NCBI RefSeq assembly: GCF_030381805.1
Contig: NZ_JAUDRH010000007.1
Span: 310,001-374,000, forward strand
Direction of reading: 5' to 3'
From: Chlorogloeopsis sp. ULAP01
GTDB taxonomy: Bacteria; Cyanobacteriota; Cyanobacteriia; Cyanobacteriales; Nostocaceae
Length of the DNA stretch: 64,000 bases
The position numbers and the translations under genes were made by a program. Below the pieces are notes generated by a model. It did no database searches. It worked only from the letters and a program-made list of their open reading frames with translations, and had not been told where the DNA came from. Of the stretch, positions 36,239 through 44,490 are shown piece after piece. The stretch's first letter is position 1. Every line of letters starts with the position of its first letter.

Positions 36239-37058
36239 TTTTGTCTTCCTAATGCTCTACCCTAATTCTGCGTAATTAACTATTGCTGTTATGAGGTGAA
36301 TAATATTTTCAAGACGAAAAACTCAGCAAGACATAAGACAATAGTTTTGGCAGTTGTCATACTGTTACATTTGTTAGTTGACTAAATTTTACATATAAAT
36401 TTTTAGCCAATTATCATCATTGACATTTTTGCGAGAATTGTTCAGATTGTTAGTGTCAAACAAGAGAAAGTATTACCAAGTATTGAAAAACAGGAATCCT
36501 CGATTGAGGCATACATGGTTTTTCACCGATAAGCCTCAATTTTTTGCGGTCTTTGCGTGAAGCCAGAAAAAGTTCACACTATGGTAAATAGGCGAAATCT
36601 GTACTTACAGACTTTAACCACTTCATATTGCAACATACAAAAGCTTACACAGTTTGTTTTTATTGAACGTAGCAGAGGAAATTTTTAAGCTAGAGGTTAC
36701 TTTCTTCAAGTATCAATCAAATCCTTATCAATATTTAACACAAAATTAGCTACCGAACACAAAATTAGTAAAAATTGATTAGGTTAATGCTTCCTAATTG
36801 ATTAAGTCCAATGCAATAGTTTAAATATTTTCTTCTTATAAACTTCTTACTTATTTGCACTACTTTCTGTCTAATGTAGTGTTTTGATTGGCAAAATAGC
36901 CTGAATCGCTTTTTTTACTAGTTATTGTACATTTTAACCTGATTAACTACTGTTTTTAGACAGATGGTTAGGTTAGATATCACATAACTATAAGCTTGAA
37001 GTTTGGCAAATGACAAGATTTTCAATATAGCGTAAGACTATTTGTTCCAAGTCTAAAA
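36239..37058. other. upstream region of the polysaccharide operon, no gene
   Basis: This is 820 AT-rich bases between the first gene of the polysaccharide run and an IS630 remnant. It should contain the operon promoter on the minus strand. No ORF is convincing. A terminator-like hairpin on the plus strand is listed separately. Confidence 0.4.
36503..36545 (+). terminator. orphan intrinsic terminator, possible end of a small RNA
   Basis: ATTGAGGC (36503-36510) pairs exactly with GCCTCAAT (36533-36540), directly followed by TTTTT. GGT and ACC inside the loop extend the fold. No plus-strand gene precedes it, since the nearest gene upstream runs the other way from 36238. It may therefore end an unannotated plus-strand transcript of up to about 260 bases. 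Confidence 0.45.
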
Positions 37059-37463
37059 ATGAAAGCTTACTCATTAGATTTACGGCAAAAAATTCTTGAA
37101 ATCTACAAAAAAGAGAAGATTTCACAACGTCAGTTGGCTAAACGCTTTGGTGTTAGCAAAAGCTTCGTGCAATCGCTGCTTAGACGCTATCGAAAAGAAG
37201 GAACGGTAGCTAAAAAACCGCATGGTGGAGGCAAACCAAGACTGTTGACTTCAACACAGATAGAGGAACTAAGACAATTAGTAACTGAAAACAAGGATGC
37301 TACTTTAGATGAGTTGTGCGAACTTCTATATCAAAAAATACAAGTAAAAGTCAGTCGTTCCACTATGGGACGTATACTACAGCAGATGAACTTAAAACGT
37401 AAAAAAAAACCTTCTACACCAGTGAATACAACCTTAGAAGCTAAGATGGAAATATTCGTATAA
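37059..37463 (+). mobile_element. IS630-family transposase N-terminal domain, remnant
   Basis: This 134-residue frame matches the DNA-binding N-terminus of IS630-type transposases: MKAYSLDLRQKILEIYKKE, then the helix-turn-helix SQRQLAKRFGVSKSFVQSLL, a basic GGGKPRLL linker, and a second helix-turn-helix ending GRILQQMNLKRKKK. The DDE catalytic domain that normally follows (another 200 or so residues) is missing, and sequence after the stop does not encode it in any frame I can see. No terminal inverted repeats or TA duplication could be identified. It is a decayed or internally deleted insertion sequence, or a domesticated DNA-binding protein. Confidence 0.8.
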
Positions 37464-38122
37464 GCATTGGGCTAAGATGCTAATATTTTATACATTTAGC
37501 AGAAAGTCAAATCTTGATAGCAACTTTAGTATCTAATAGTGATTAGTGCATTGTAGTCAATTGAGAACTCAGATGTTCTTTTCTCATTCTTAAACAATAA
37601 AACATTGAAGCTTCATAAAAATAGTAGGAGAGTTTCATTTTTATATAGTCAGCTAAAGTAACTTTTATAAGCTTTTAGCTGTTGCATTTTCATGCTTTCT
37701 ATCATATTGACCGAATCAAGATTATGCTGCTGTTATATAAATTATAGTTAGTTTTACATTGAGCTTATAACTTTTTTATTTTTTCTCAAGAGGTGAAGAT
37801 ATAGCTATGATATGCAGGTGAGACTTGAGACAAGGATGGAAGTTATCATTATCACTGACATTCTTGTCGTCTACATATATTTTTTACTTTTGATTTATAA
37901 ATTTGTTAGAAAATAATTATAAATTTCTTATTTATTATTGCTAGATTTGAAACAACAATACACTAGCATGACTGCTATCTAAAATAATGGGATGGAAGTA
38001 CTACTAAATCTATTTAAATCAAATTTAAGAGCGAATTTTCCTAAGAAGAATATAAAAGTTATCAATAATCTTTCGGAATGTTTCAAACTTTAGGATTCAA
38101 GTTTGTTGGGTAATTGAAGAAT
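37464..38122. other. intergenic, no gene recognised
   Basis: About 660 AT-rich bases after the IS630 remnant. No further transposase sequence, tRNA or strong palindrome is seen. Confidence 0.4.
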
Positions 38123-38449
38123 ATGCAACTCAAAAATTTAGTTACTGCCTGTATTGCAGGATTTATATTTGGTGTAGGTTCATGGTCTGCTATTATGGCT
38201 GGCGAGACTGGTGTTGTAACCTCACGTCACCTAAATATACGCACTGGCCCAGGTACAGAATATCGTTCAATTTTTATTCTCAGAGAGGGCGATCGCGTGG
38301 AAATTGTCGAGCAAAAAGGTGACTGGGCAAAAATCATTGGTGAACTGGGTGGAGAAGGTTGGGTGGAAACTGCCTACTTATCTATGCAAAATCCTGGGGA
38401 GAACTCTTCTGAATCTGATGATAATAATGTTATTCAAGGATTATGGTAA
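38123..38449 (+). CDS. exported bacterial SH3-domain protein
   Basis: This is a small secreted protein of 108 residues. A signal peptide (MQLKNLVTACIAGFIFGVGS and on, cleavage near MAGE) precedes one SH3b domain (about residues 32-90: GVVTSRHLNIRTGPGTEYRS, VEIVEQKGDWAKI, GGEGWVETAYL). Such domains bind cell-wall peptides or other proteins in the periplasm. The acidic tail SSESDDNN is short and disordered. ATG 38123 is preferred to a TTG three codons before. It stands alone and its partner is unknown. Confidence 0.85.
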   Translation: MQLKNLVTACIAGFIFGVGSWSAIMAGETGVVTSRHLNIRTGPGTEYRSIFILREGDRVEIVEQKGDWAKIIGELGGEGWVETAYLSMQNPGENSSESDDNNVIQGLW

Positions 38450-38708
38450 TTCCAAGCAACTTTTATAAATTTCTTATTTCTTTGATCTAGTCTTAATCAT
38501 TTAAAGGACAAAGTACTTTCTAATCTGAATGATTGATCCAGATTGGCTGACTGAAAAATTAATTTTGAGAATCTGCACATGAACAATTGCGCTGGTTTTA
38601 TCGGCGATTTTCGTTAATGAGGACGGATTGTATGAGAATCCTGGTACAAAAGTGCCAACCTCAGATCATGACTTAACAATTCAAACTTGAGATTGGAGCT
38701 GTGGTGTG

Positions 38709-39041
38709 ATGAACTCCAATGATTTTATGATGTCTGCAATTACAATTGTCACTCCCCTAGTTGCATTATTACTTGTAGATGCACAGCAGATGACTTCGCC
38801 CAGTCGTGAGGAAGTCTGTGCAGTTGTTACAGCTATGTCAAACGGACAGACTACAAATAGTTTTCTCAAAAAAATTGGTGTAGAGCGGCAGCAAGTCATC
38901 CATGATTTAGGACAACTCAAGATAAATAAGCCCTATAAAGAAAATATAAGCTGGCAATATGCTATTGAAAAGTCAAATGCAATTGCTGATACTCAATTGC
39001 ACACTTCAATTATGGGTGCATTACATATGGCGTGTGAGTAA
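38709..39041 (+). CDS. small protein of unknown function
   Basis: A frame of 110 residues from ATG 38709 (a GTG lies one codon earlier). A hydrophobic N-terminal stretch (FMMSAITIVTPLVALLLV) could be a membrane anchor or signal. The rest is a soluble helical part (EEVCAVVTAMSNGQTTNSFLKKIGVERQQVIHDLG). I do not recognise the family. The gene-like composition and lack of a competing frame make it plausible. Confidence 0.5.
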   Translation: MNSNDFMMSAITIVTPLVALLLVDAQQMTSPSREEVCAVVTAMSNGQTTNSFLKKIGVERQQVIHDLGQLKINKPYKENISWQYAIEKSNAIADTQLHTSIMGALHMACE

Positions 39042-39415
39042 GGAAATCAGACTTTTTCCTGATAATATCACCCTTTATTTTTCTCATGCTCTGTGGGAAG
39101 GCAAGGAAAGAGGACATATACTGCTATGTTCATCCTCCTTGTCTTCCTTTTCCTATTGGTTTATTATTTATTATGGTTAACAAAGAAACGCAGGAAAATT
39201 TGAGCGATCGCCTGCCGGATTAGAGTATCAAAAATTATATTGTCTTACTTTTGCATCTAATCATCTGTAGTCGTTGATAAAGTGATGAATAGAAGCTCTA
39301 TTGGCTTCGCATATATAACTTGTGTCTTAAAAGTGGGTTGCAAAACCTGCACCCAGGGTTTGATGAAAATTAACAATACAAGTTATACAATTTTGAGCTT
39401 ATTCATTAGGGAAAG
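39042..39415. other. intergenic, no feature seen
   Basis: About 370 bases without a convincing ORF, repeat or RNA. Confidence 0.4.
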
Positions 39416-39739
39416 ATGATGATAGCAAAAGAATTTCAACAATTAATCGAAAAACAGCAAAAACCCCCTCAATCGCTGCCCAAACCACTGCAAGCTCTGT
39501 GGTATGACTACAAAGGTAACTGGGACAAAGCTCATGAAATAGTCCAAAATGCTAATGATGCTGATAGTGCTTGGGTTCATGCCTATCTGCACAGAAAAGA
39601 AGGAGATTTGAGTAATGCCCGCTATTGGTAAAGACGCTGTGGCAAACCAGAATTTTACGCCGGGCTAGATCGAGAATGGGAGGAAATTGCTTCTAATTTG
39701 CTGATGAAGGTAGAAGAATTATGGATGCCAATGAATTAA
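39416..39739 (+). pseudogene. small conserved-type protein gene interrupted by an in-frame TAA
   Basis: The first 71 codons (EFQQLIEKQQKPPQSLPKPL, then WYDYKGNWDKAHEIVQ and SAWVHAYLHRKEGDLSNARYW) look like the start of a known type of small cyanobacterial hypothetical protein, in which the sequence continues after ARYW with another aromatic residue. Here a TAA at 39629-39631 stops it. The same frame then continues with RRCGKPEFYAGLDREWEEIASNLL up to 39739. One substitution (TAT or TAC to TAA) would explain this. The read-through end overlaps the next gene by 19 bases. The memory of homologues is mine and unchecked. Confidence 0.65.
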
Positions 39740-40089
39740 TTCGGCGTTATGCCGCAGGAGAAAGAGATTTCACCGCAGTCAATTTAGCTAATGCCAAGTT
39801 AATTGGAGCAAATTTAGTTGGCATCAATTTGTATGCAGCAGATTTGAGTGGTGCTAACCTAGCTAAAGCTAAACTATGGGGAGCAAATTTGAGTGGAGCT
39901 AACCTGGCGAAAGCAAATTTAACTAGAACTAACCTCAGTGGTGCAAAGTTAGTAGACGCGAATCTGCGCGGAGCAAGGTTACATTATACTAAGCTATTTG
40001 AAGCGAATTTAACAGGAGCTTGCTACGACGACAGCACCAAATTTTCTTGGGGATTTGATCCAATGAGCAAAAATATGCGAAAGATTTAA
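39721..40089 (+). CDS. pentapeptide-repeat protein
   Basis: This 122-residue protein is formed mainly of tandem pentapeptides A(N/D)LxX from about residue 20 to 105 (for example ANLVGINLYAADLSGANLAK), which fold into a right-handed quadrilateral beta-helix. The N-terminus DANELIRRYAAGERDF is a common cap in cyanobacterial members. Function is not known for most, and no catalytic part is attached. It follows directly on the interrupted gene above, so the two probably formed one transcript. Confidence 0.9.
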   Translation: MDANELIRRYAAGERDFTAVNLANAKLIGANLVGINLYAADLSGANLAKAKLWGANLSGANLAKANLTRTNLSGAKLVDANLRGARLHYTKLFEANLTGACYDDSTKFSWGFDPMSKNMRKI

Positions 40090-40125
40090 AAATCAGCTTG
40101 AAGAGTGAGTCATGGGGAGCTTTGA

Positions 40126-40353
40126 TTAAGAAATAGCTGGAGATGCAACTACTTGGGAAATATAAGGTAATTTCCAATCAACTTGGTAATTGATCTGATC
40201 CAAAACTAGTTGAATAGAAGCCTTACTAGTTTCCCAAGTAGATTCAACTAAATACTCGGTGAAAGTTGCCAAAACTCCCAAGCTGCCAGGAGCGAGTTCC
40301 AGCAGAACTTCTAATAGTACTTCAATAATAATTGGCTTCCAGTAGATTCGCAT
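40126..40353 (-). CDS. small hypothetical protein
   Basis: A 75-residue frame on the minus strand, starting RIYWKPIIIEVLLEVLLEL and containing STWETSKASIQLVLDQINYQV. Composition is protein-like, with an amphipathic N-terminal helix, and there is no rival frame. I cannot name it. It could also be a chance frame, since no clear ribosome-binding site is visible. Confidence 0.45.
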   Translation of the reverse strand: MRIYWKPIIIEVLLEVLLELAPGSLGVLATFTEYLVESTWETSKASIQLVLDQINYQVDWKLPYISQVVASPAIS

Positions 40354-40521
40354 TGTCTTGCTCTGAACAGCTTGTTAAATATAGATACAACTGCCAAAGA
40401 GTAAATTATGTATCTCAACTGGAAAATGACAGAAGGAATAAGAAAAATTTTTTATGAACTCTGCTGATGAGAATCTTGCACAAGAATTAGCCCGGAAATA
40501 TTCAACCTGTGTTACCTAGTA

Positions 40522-41553
40522 ATGGAAAATTCTCAAAACTCGCGGTTGTCGAAGCAAGATGCGATCGCACTACTTGATGCATGGTTATTTGTTGATGGTG
40601 TGATAGTGCAACCAACAAATGAAGGTACAGTTAACACAACTTATTTTGTGAAGACGCAGGCAGGCAATTTTGTCTTCAAGTTGTATAACGATTCCACAAC
40701 CACTGCTCAAATTCAGTACGAACACTTGTTACTAACCCATCTGAAAAAATTGAATTTGTCGTTTGCTGTTCCGGCTCCAATCCCAACCGCATCGGGTGAA
40801 ACACTGCTTGTGGTTAATCGAGATGACTGCTCGTTGCGAGTTGCTCTGCTGCCATTGATTTTAGGAAATAAGAGCGATCGCACCAATCTTACTCACACCT
40901 ACGCTGTTGGTAAGGCGTTGGGAGAACTGCATCATGTCTTGGCTGGGTTTGATATAGAGGGGCAGATGGCTCAGTTACCTGCGTGGGGGGATCTATATCA
41001 CATTCATCCATTAGTGCCAGATCCATTTGAAGTACCACGGTTACTTGAATTACCACTAACACAGCAACAACGAGTTATCAAAATTTTAACTGAAGTTCTG
41101 GAGGCTGCACCTAGCCTATACAAAATGCTTCCAGTTCAGACAACTCATGCAGATTTTCTGTCTCCCAATGTTTTGCTAGCAAACAACCGTGTAGTTGGGA
41201 TTTTGGACTTCGAGTTTGCTACTTCAGACTTACGGTTAATAGACTATATTGCGGCAGTCGATCACTTTACGCGATCGCCTGGGCAGGAGGCACCTCGTTG
41301 GGAATTTATCAAAGCTTTTAGTACTGGCTATGCCGAATATATTTCTCTTTCACAATTGGAAGTAGAAGCACTAACATTAGTTTGGCGCTTGCAGCAGGCA
41401 AGTTGTATCGTTTATTGGACAGGGTGGTTACTTGAGAGAAAAGTGACTTACCAAAGTGTATTAGATGGAGTAGCGAGAATGCTGGTGCTAGAAAATTGGT
41501 TGGCAGAAAACACCGCTCAGTTAATGAGTGATTTAGCTGCGAGATTTAATTAA
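40522..41553 (+). CDS. homoserine-kinase-type (ThrB2-like) phosphotransferase
   Basis: This 343-residue kinase-fold protein is in the APH/homoserine kinase type II group. GTVNTTYFVKTQAGNFVFKLY is the nucleotide-binding sheet, TTHADFLSPNVLL near residue 210 the catalytic loop (HADxxxxN) and VVGILDFEFATSDLRLIDY the metal motif (DFE). Type II homoserine kinases phosphorylate homoserine for threonine synthesis, but many relatives have other or unknown substrates, so the substrate is open. The HD-domain gene follows 14 bp downstream and is probably co-transcribed. Confidence 0.8.
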   Translation: MENSQNSRLSKQDAIALLDAWLFVDGVIVQPTNEGTVNTTYFVKTQAGNFVFKLYNDSTTTAQIQYEHLLLTHLKKLNLSFAVPAPIPTASGETLLVVNRDDCSLRVALLPLILGNKSDRTNLTHTYAVGKALGELHHVLAGFDIEGQMAQLPAWGDLYHIHPLVPDPFEVPRLLELPLTQQQRVIKILTEVLEAAPSLYKMLPVQTTHADFLSPNVLLANNRVVGILDFEFATSDLRLIDYIAAVDHFTRSPGQEAPRWEFIKAFSTGYAEYISLSQLEVEALTLVWRLQQASCIVYWTGWLLERKVTYQSVLDGVARMLVLENWLAENTAQLMSDLAARFN

Positions 41554-41567
41554 GAAGAATAGGAATA

Positions 41568-42161
41568 ATGCATACAAAAGCTCCTTTACCTATTGCTCTT
41601 TTAGAAGGCAAGAAAACTCTGCCTATTATCGAAGCTTATTTTGAGTTTAATCACCTCAAACAACTTTATCGTCAGGGTTGGCTCAGACACGGTATAGAAC
41701 CAAAGTATTGTGAGAGTGTTGCCGAACACTCATTTAGTGTTGCTTTGTTAGCTTTATTTTTAGCTGAGGAGTACTCATTGGAATTAGATAAAACAAAAGT
41801 AATTCGTATCGCTTTAATCCATGATTTGGGAGAAATCTATGCTGGTGATTTTACACCACATGATGGAATTGAATTAGCTCAAAAATATCAACTAGAAAAA
41901 CAGTCGATATTGCAAGTATTAGGTAAACTTAACAAAGGATTAGAATGGATTGCTTTATGGGAAGAATACGAGCAGGGAGAGACTATTGAAGCACAATTTA
42001 TTCGGCAAATTGACCGACTAGAGATGATTTTACAAGCAAGCGTCTACGAACATCAAGGATTAGCTAATTTATTTGAATTTTTTGCATCAGCTAATCAGAA
42101 ATTTGCAGCACCGCAACTAAAAGCTATATTTCAAATGCTAGAAGAATTAAGAGATAAATAG
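41568..42161 (+). CDS. HD-domain hydrolase (YfbR-like 5'-nucleotidase)
   Basis: This 197-residue protein has the HD phosphohydrolase fold. VAEHSFSVALLALFLAEEY holds the first His, ALIHDLGEIYAGDFTPHD gives the HD pair, and a downstream Asp lies in RQIDRLEMILQA. This order (H...HD...D) matches the YfbR/HDDC2 group, whose members remove phosphate from deoxynucleoside 5'-monophosphates. It is paired with a ThrB2-like kinase gene, so a small kinase-phosphatase metabolic pair is possible. Confidence 0.85.
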   Translation: MHTKAPLPIALLEGKKTLPIIEAYFEFNHLKQLYRQGWLRHGIEPKYCESVAEHSFSVALLALFLAEEYSLELDKTKVIRIALIHDLGEIYAGDFTPHDGIELAQKYQLEKQSILQVLGKLNKGLEWIALWEEYEQGETIEAQFIRQIDRLEMILQASVYEHQGLANLFEFFASANQKFAAPQLKAIFQMLEELRDK

Positions 42162-42267
42162 AATCAGAACCCCAATTTTTAAGAATTTGTAGTAGCGCTG
42201 TCTGAACAGAAGTTGACTACCTATATTATGGACTTCTTGCAGCGATCGCAATCTCGGTTAATTACAA

Positions 42268-42326
42268 CCACGGATGGACACCGATAAACACGGATAAAAT
42301 CTGTGTCCATCTGTGTGCATCCGTGG
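42268..42326. repeat. long inverted repeat CCACGGATG...CATCCGTGG
   Basis: CCACGGATG (42268-42276) is mirrored at 42318-42326, and the nested GATGGACAC (42273-42281) at 42303-42311. This forms a hairpin-capable dispersed repeat in the 425-base spacer 42162-42586, which has no gene. Confidence 0.7.
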
Positions 42327-42395
42327 TCGAATTATTTGAAAATAGAATGAGTGCAAGAGGTTTAATGCACTATTTTAGCCTAGACAGGCCAGTAG

Positions 42396-42423
42396 GGTGC
42401 GTTATAGCGAAGCGCAACGCACC
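42396..42423. repeat. GGTGCGTT...AACGCACC palindromic repeat
   Basis: GGTGCGTT (42396-42403) and AACGCACC (42416-42423) form a perfect 8-bp stem around AGCGAAGCG. A degenerate copy is at 11068-11094. Confidence 0.7.
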
Positions 42424-42468
42424 ATTTATCTCGATTTATTATTTTATATCTTGCATCTACGCTCTTGC

Positions 42469-42583
42469 TAGCCAAGAAATAAATTTCTTGGCTAAAAGCT
42501 AAAGTCTGATTAATCAGACTAGATAATATTTTCAGTCAGTTTTAACTGACAGTAGCTCTAAGCCAGGAACTTAAGTTCCTGGC
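42469..42583. repeat. array of four consecutive perfect hairpins
   Basis: Four perfect inverted repeats lie in 115 bases. TAGCCAAGAAAT at 42469-42480 is mirrored at 42483-42494. AGTCTGAT at 42503-42510 is mirrored through 42520. GTCAGTT at 42535-42541 is mirrored at 42544-42550. GCCAGGAACTT at 42562-42572 is mirrored through 42583. The outer two share a core (GCCAxGAA) and the inner two share AGTC/TCAG, giving an A-B-B'-A' plan. It lies between an HD hydrolase and pepE, whose 3' ends converge, 4 bases from the pepE stop. It looks like a defined repeat element rather than chance, and may also terminate both genes. Confidence 0.75.
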
Positions 42584-42586
42584 GAT

Positions 42587-43321
42587 TTAGGGGCGAGGTG
42601 CAAGTTGAGAGTCTAAAAGAAAATCAAGATTGGAATTAACATCATATTCAACAATTGGTTCTCCAAACTTGAATAAACGCATTGTTTTATTGCCAACTAA
42701 TTTCATTGATGAACTTTCAACTTTTAACATAGTTCCTTCTTTTAAACCCACAACATAAATATCAGGATTGACAACTAAAAATTCTCTTATTCTCGCTTCC
42801 CTTGTTTCTCCGTTGTGATTGGGAATAACTGCATCCGTATAGTGAGGATTGATCTGAAAAGGAACTATATTTAATCCGTTAAAACTTATCGGCTCAATGA
42901 TTGGCATATCGTTGGTGGTTTTGATTGTCGGACAAGCGATATTTGAGCCTGCACTCCAGCCAATATAAGGTATTCCATTATTTATTATTTCTTTGATTAT
43001 TTCGATAACTTGGGTTTTGTGTAGCCAGTGAGCTAGGTGAAAAGTATTACCACCACCAATAACTATAGCTTCTGCTTGTTTAATTACTTGATAATCATTA
43101 TCAGCTAGATGAATAGCTTCAATCTCATAACCTATATCTTTAAAGACTTTGCCAACTTTTTCGGTATATGCATCAAAAGTTAAAGTCACACCTGCAAAGG
43201 GTATAAACAAAACTTTTTTAACAGATGCTCCTAAAAATTTCTGAATTTCTTGGCGGGCATACAAAAGATAATCTTCACCAAGGTTAGTTGAGTTACTAAG
43301 CAATAATAATCTTTTGTGCAT
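42587..43321 (-). CDS. pepE: dipeptidase E (peptidase family S51)
   Basis: This 244-residue cytosolic serine peptidase has the class-I glutamine amidotransferase-like fold. RLLLLSNSTNLGEDYLLYA is the usual N-terminus. The nucleophile lies in the elbow IPYIGWSAGSNIACPTI (Ser near 132), preceded by AIVIGGGNTFHLAHWLH, and FQINPHYTD carries the His. Family enzymes hydrolyse dipeptides with N-terminal Asp. The fold also includes cyanophycinase, but the length and motif order fit PepE. It is a single gene on the minus strand. Confidence 0.9.
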   Translation of the reverse strand: MHKRLLLLSNSTNLGEDYLLYARQEIQKFLGASVKKVLFIPFAGVTLTFDAYTEKVGKVFKDIGYEIEAIHLADNDYQVIKQAEAIVIGGGNTFHLAHWLHKTQVIEIIKEIINNGIPYIGWSAGSNIACPTIKTTNDMPIIEPISFNGLNIVPFQINPHYTDAVIPNHNGETREARIREFLVVNPDIYVVGLKEGTMLKVESSSMKLVGNKTMRLFKFGEPIVEYDVNSNLDFLLDSQLAPRP

Positions 43322-43551
43322 AAGACTTTATTACTGACACTATAACTTCTCTATGTGTAACTGTGGCCTTACCACCTGCATTTCTATCGAGGAATGCAGA
43401 TTACAGTGGACATAAAAGTTTAAAAGATTTCCTCAATCATTACAAAATATCAAAATTGTGAATTGTGTAGTTAGTTTGGGAAACATAACATTAATCCTCC
43501 ATCAAGAGAGAACGAGATATTAAATTACTGAAATCTAATAGTATTTGAAAA

Positions 43552-44490
43552 ATGCATTTATCATTACCAAAAGTTTCTAATAAAATATTTCTTGTATTAG
43601 CTGTCATGTTTGCTTTCTTAGCTCCGAGCTGTACTGTTCCAGAATCTAACACAGCTACAAGCGAGCAAGAAAGTTTAGATAGTAAAGACAACAAGCAAAA
43701 ACTCAAAATAGGAGTGTTACCAACTCAAAGTCAGGCAGAACAACAACGGATGATTAAACCGTTGGATGAATATCTAGAAAAAGAACTGAGACAACAGGTA
43801 GATTTCCAAATTGCCAAGGATTACAAAGAAGTAGTTGATTGGTTGGTAGAAGAGAAAATAGATATGGCTTATGTAGGAGCCGTGTCTTACTTTGAAGCAC
43901 TGGAGCGGGGTGCAGAGGTTGAACCTTTAGTTGCTCCCATTGATAAATATACAGGAAGACCTTGGTATAGAGCTGCAATTATCGTCAACAAAAATAGTCC
44001 GATTCAGACGCTACAAGACTTGAAGGGTAAGCGAGTTGCATTTGTCAGTAAATCGTCTACATCTGGCTATCTCATGCCACTTGCAGCCTTGACAAAGCAA
44101 GGGATTAAACCTGAGCGTGACTTTGCCCAAGTTATCTTTCCTGGAACTCACGCCAAAACCGAAGCAATGCTCGAAGATGGGCTTGTCGATGCAGTTGCTA
44201 CTAACATTCCTTCTTACATCAAACGGCAGAAAATTGGCAAGCTGACTCCCGAAAACTCCAGAATCCTTTGGGAGTCTGCTCCTGTTCCTCATTCACCCAT
44301 GCTAGTTTCCAAAAAATTACCCCCAGAACTGATTAAAGAGTTAAAACGAGCATTCCTTAACACTCCCGCAGGCATGGAAGACATCGTCGGTACTCAAGCA
44401 GCTGGTTACACCTTGGTTGTGGCATCAGATTATGCACCGATTGAGCAACTGCGGGTACAACTTCATCTCAATTCTCAGGGGGCAAAATGA
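43552..44490 (+). CDS. PhnD-like phosphate/phosphonate-binding lipoprotein
   Basis: This is a periplasmic binding protein of the PhnD/SsuA type II fold. The signal ends in a lipobox (LAPSC, Cys near residue 25). LKIGVLPTQSQAEQQRMIKPL, VDFQIAKDYKEVVDWL and IDMAYVGAVSYFEALERG follow the standard PhnD pattern, as does LKGKRVAFVSKSSTSGYL. Normally such a protein feeds an ABC permease, but none is present. The gene overlaps by 4 bp a histidine kinase gene with a periplasmic sensor domain, so it probably delivers a ligand signal to the kinase. The ligand is unknown (phosphonate, phosphite or something else). Confidence 0.88.
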   Translation: MHLSLPKVSNKIFLVLAVMFAFLAPSCTVPESNTATSEQESLDSKDNKQKLKIGVLPTQSQAEQQRMIKPLDEYLEKELRQQVDFQIAKDYKEVVDWLVEEKIDMAYVGAVSYFEALERGAEVEPLVAPIDKYTGRPWYRAAIIVNKNSPIQTLQDLKGKRVAFVSKSSTSGYLMPLAALTKQGIKPERDFAQVIFPGTHAKTEAMLEDGLVDAVATNIPSYIKRQKIGKLTPENSRILWESAPVPHSPMLVSKKLPPELIKELKRAFLNTPAGMEDIVGTQAAGYTLVVASDYAPIEQLRVQLHLNSQGAK

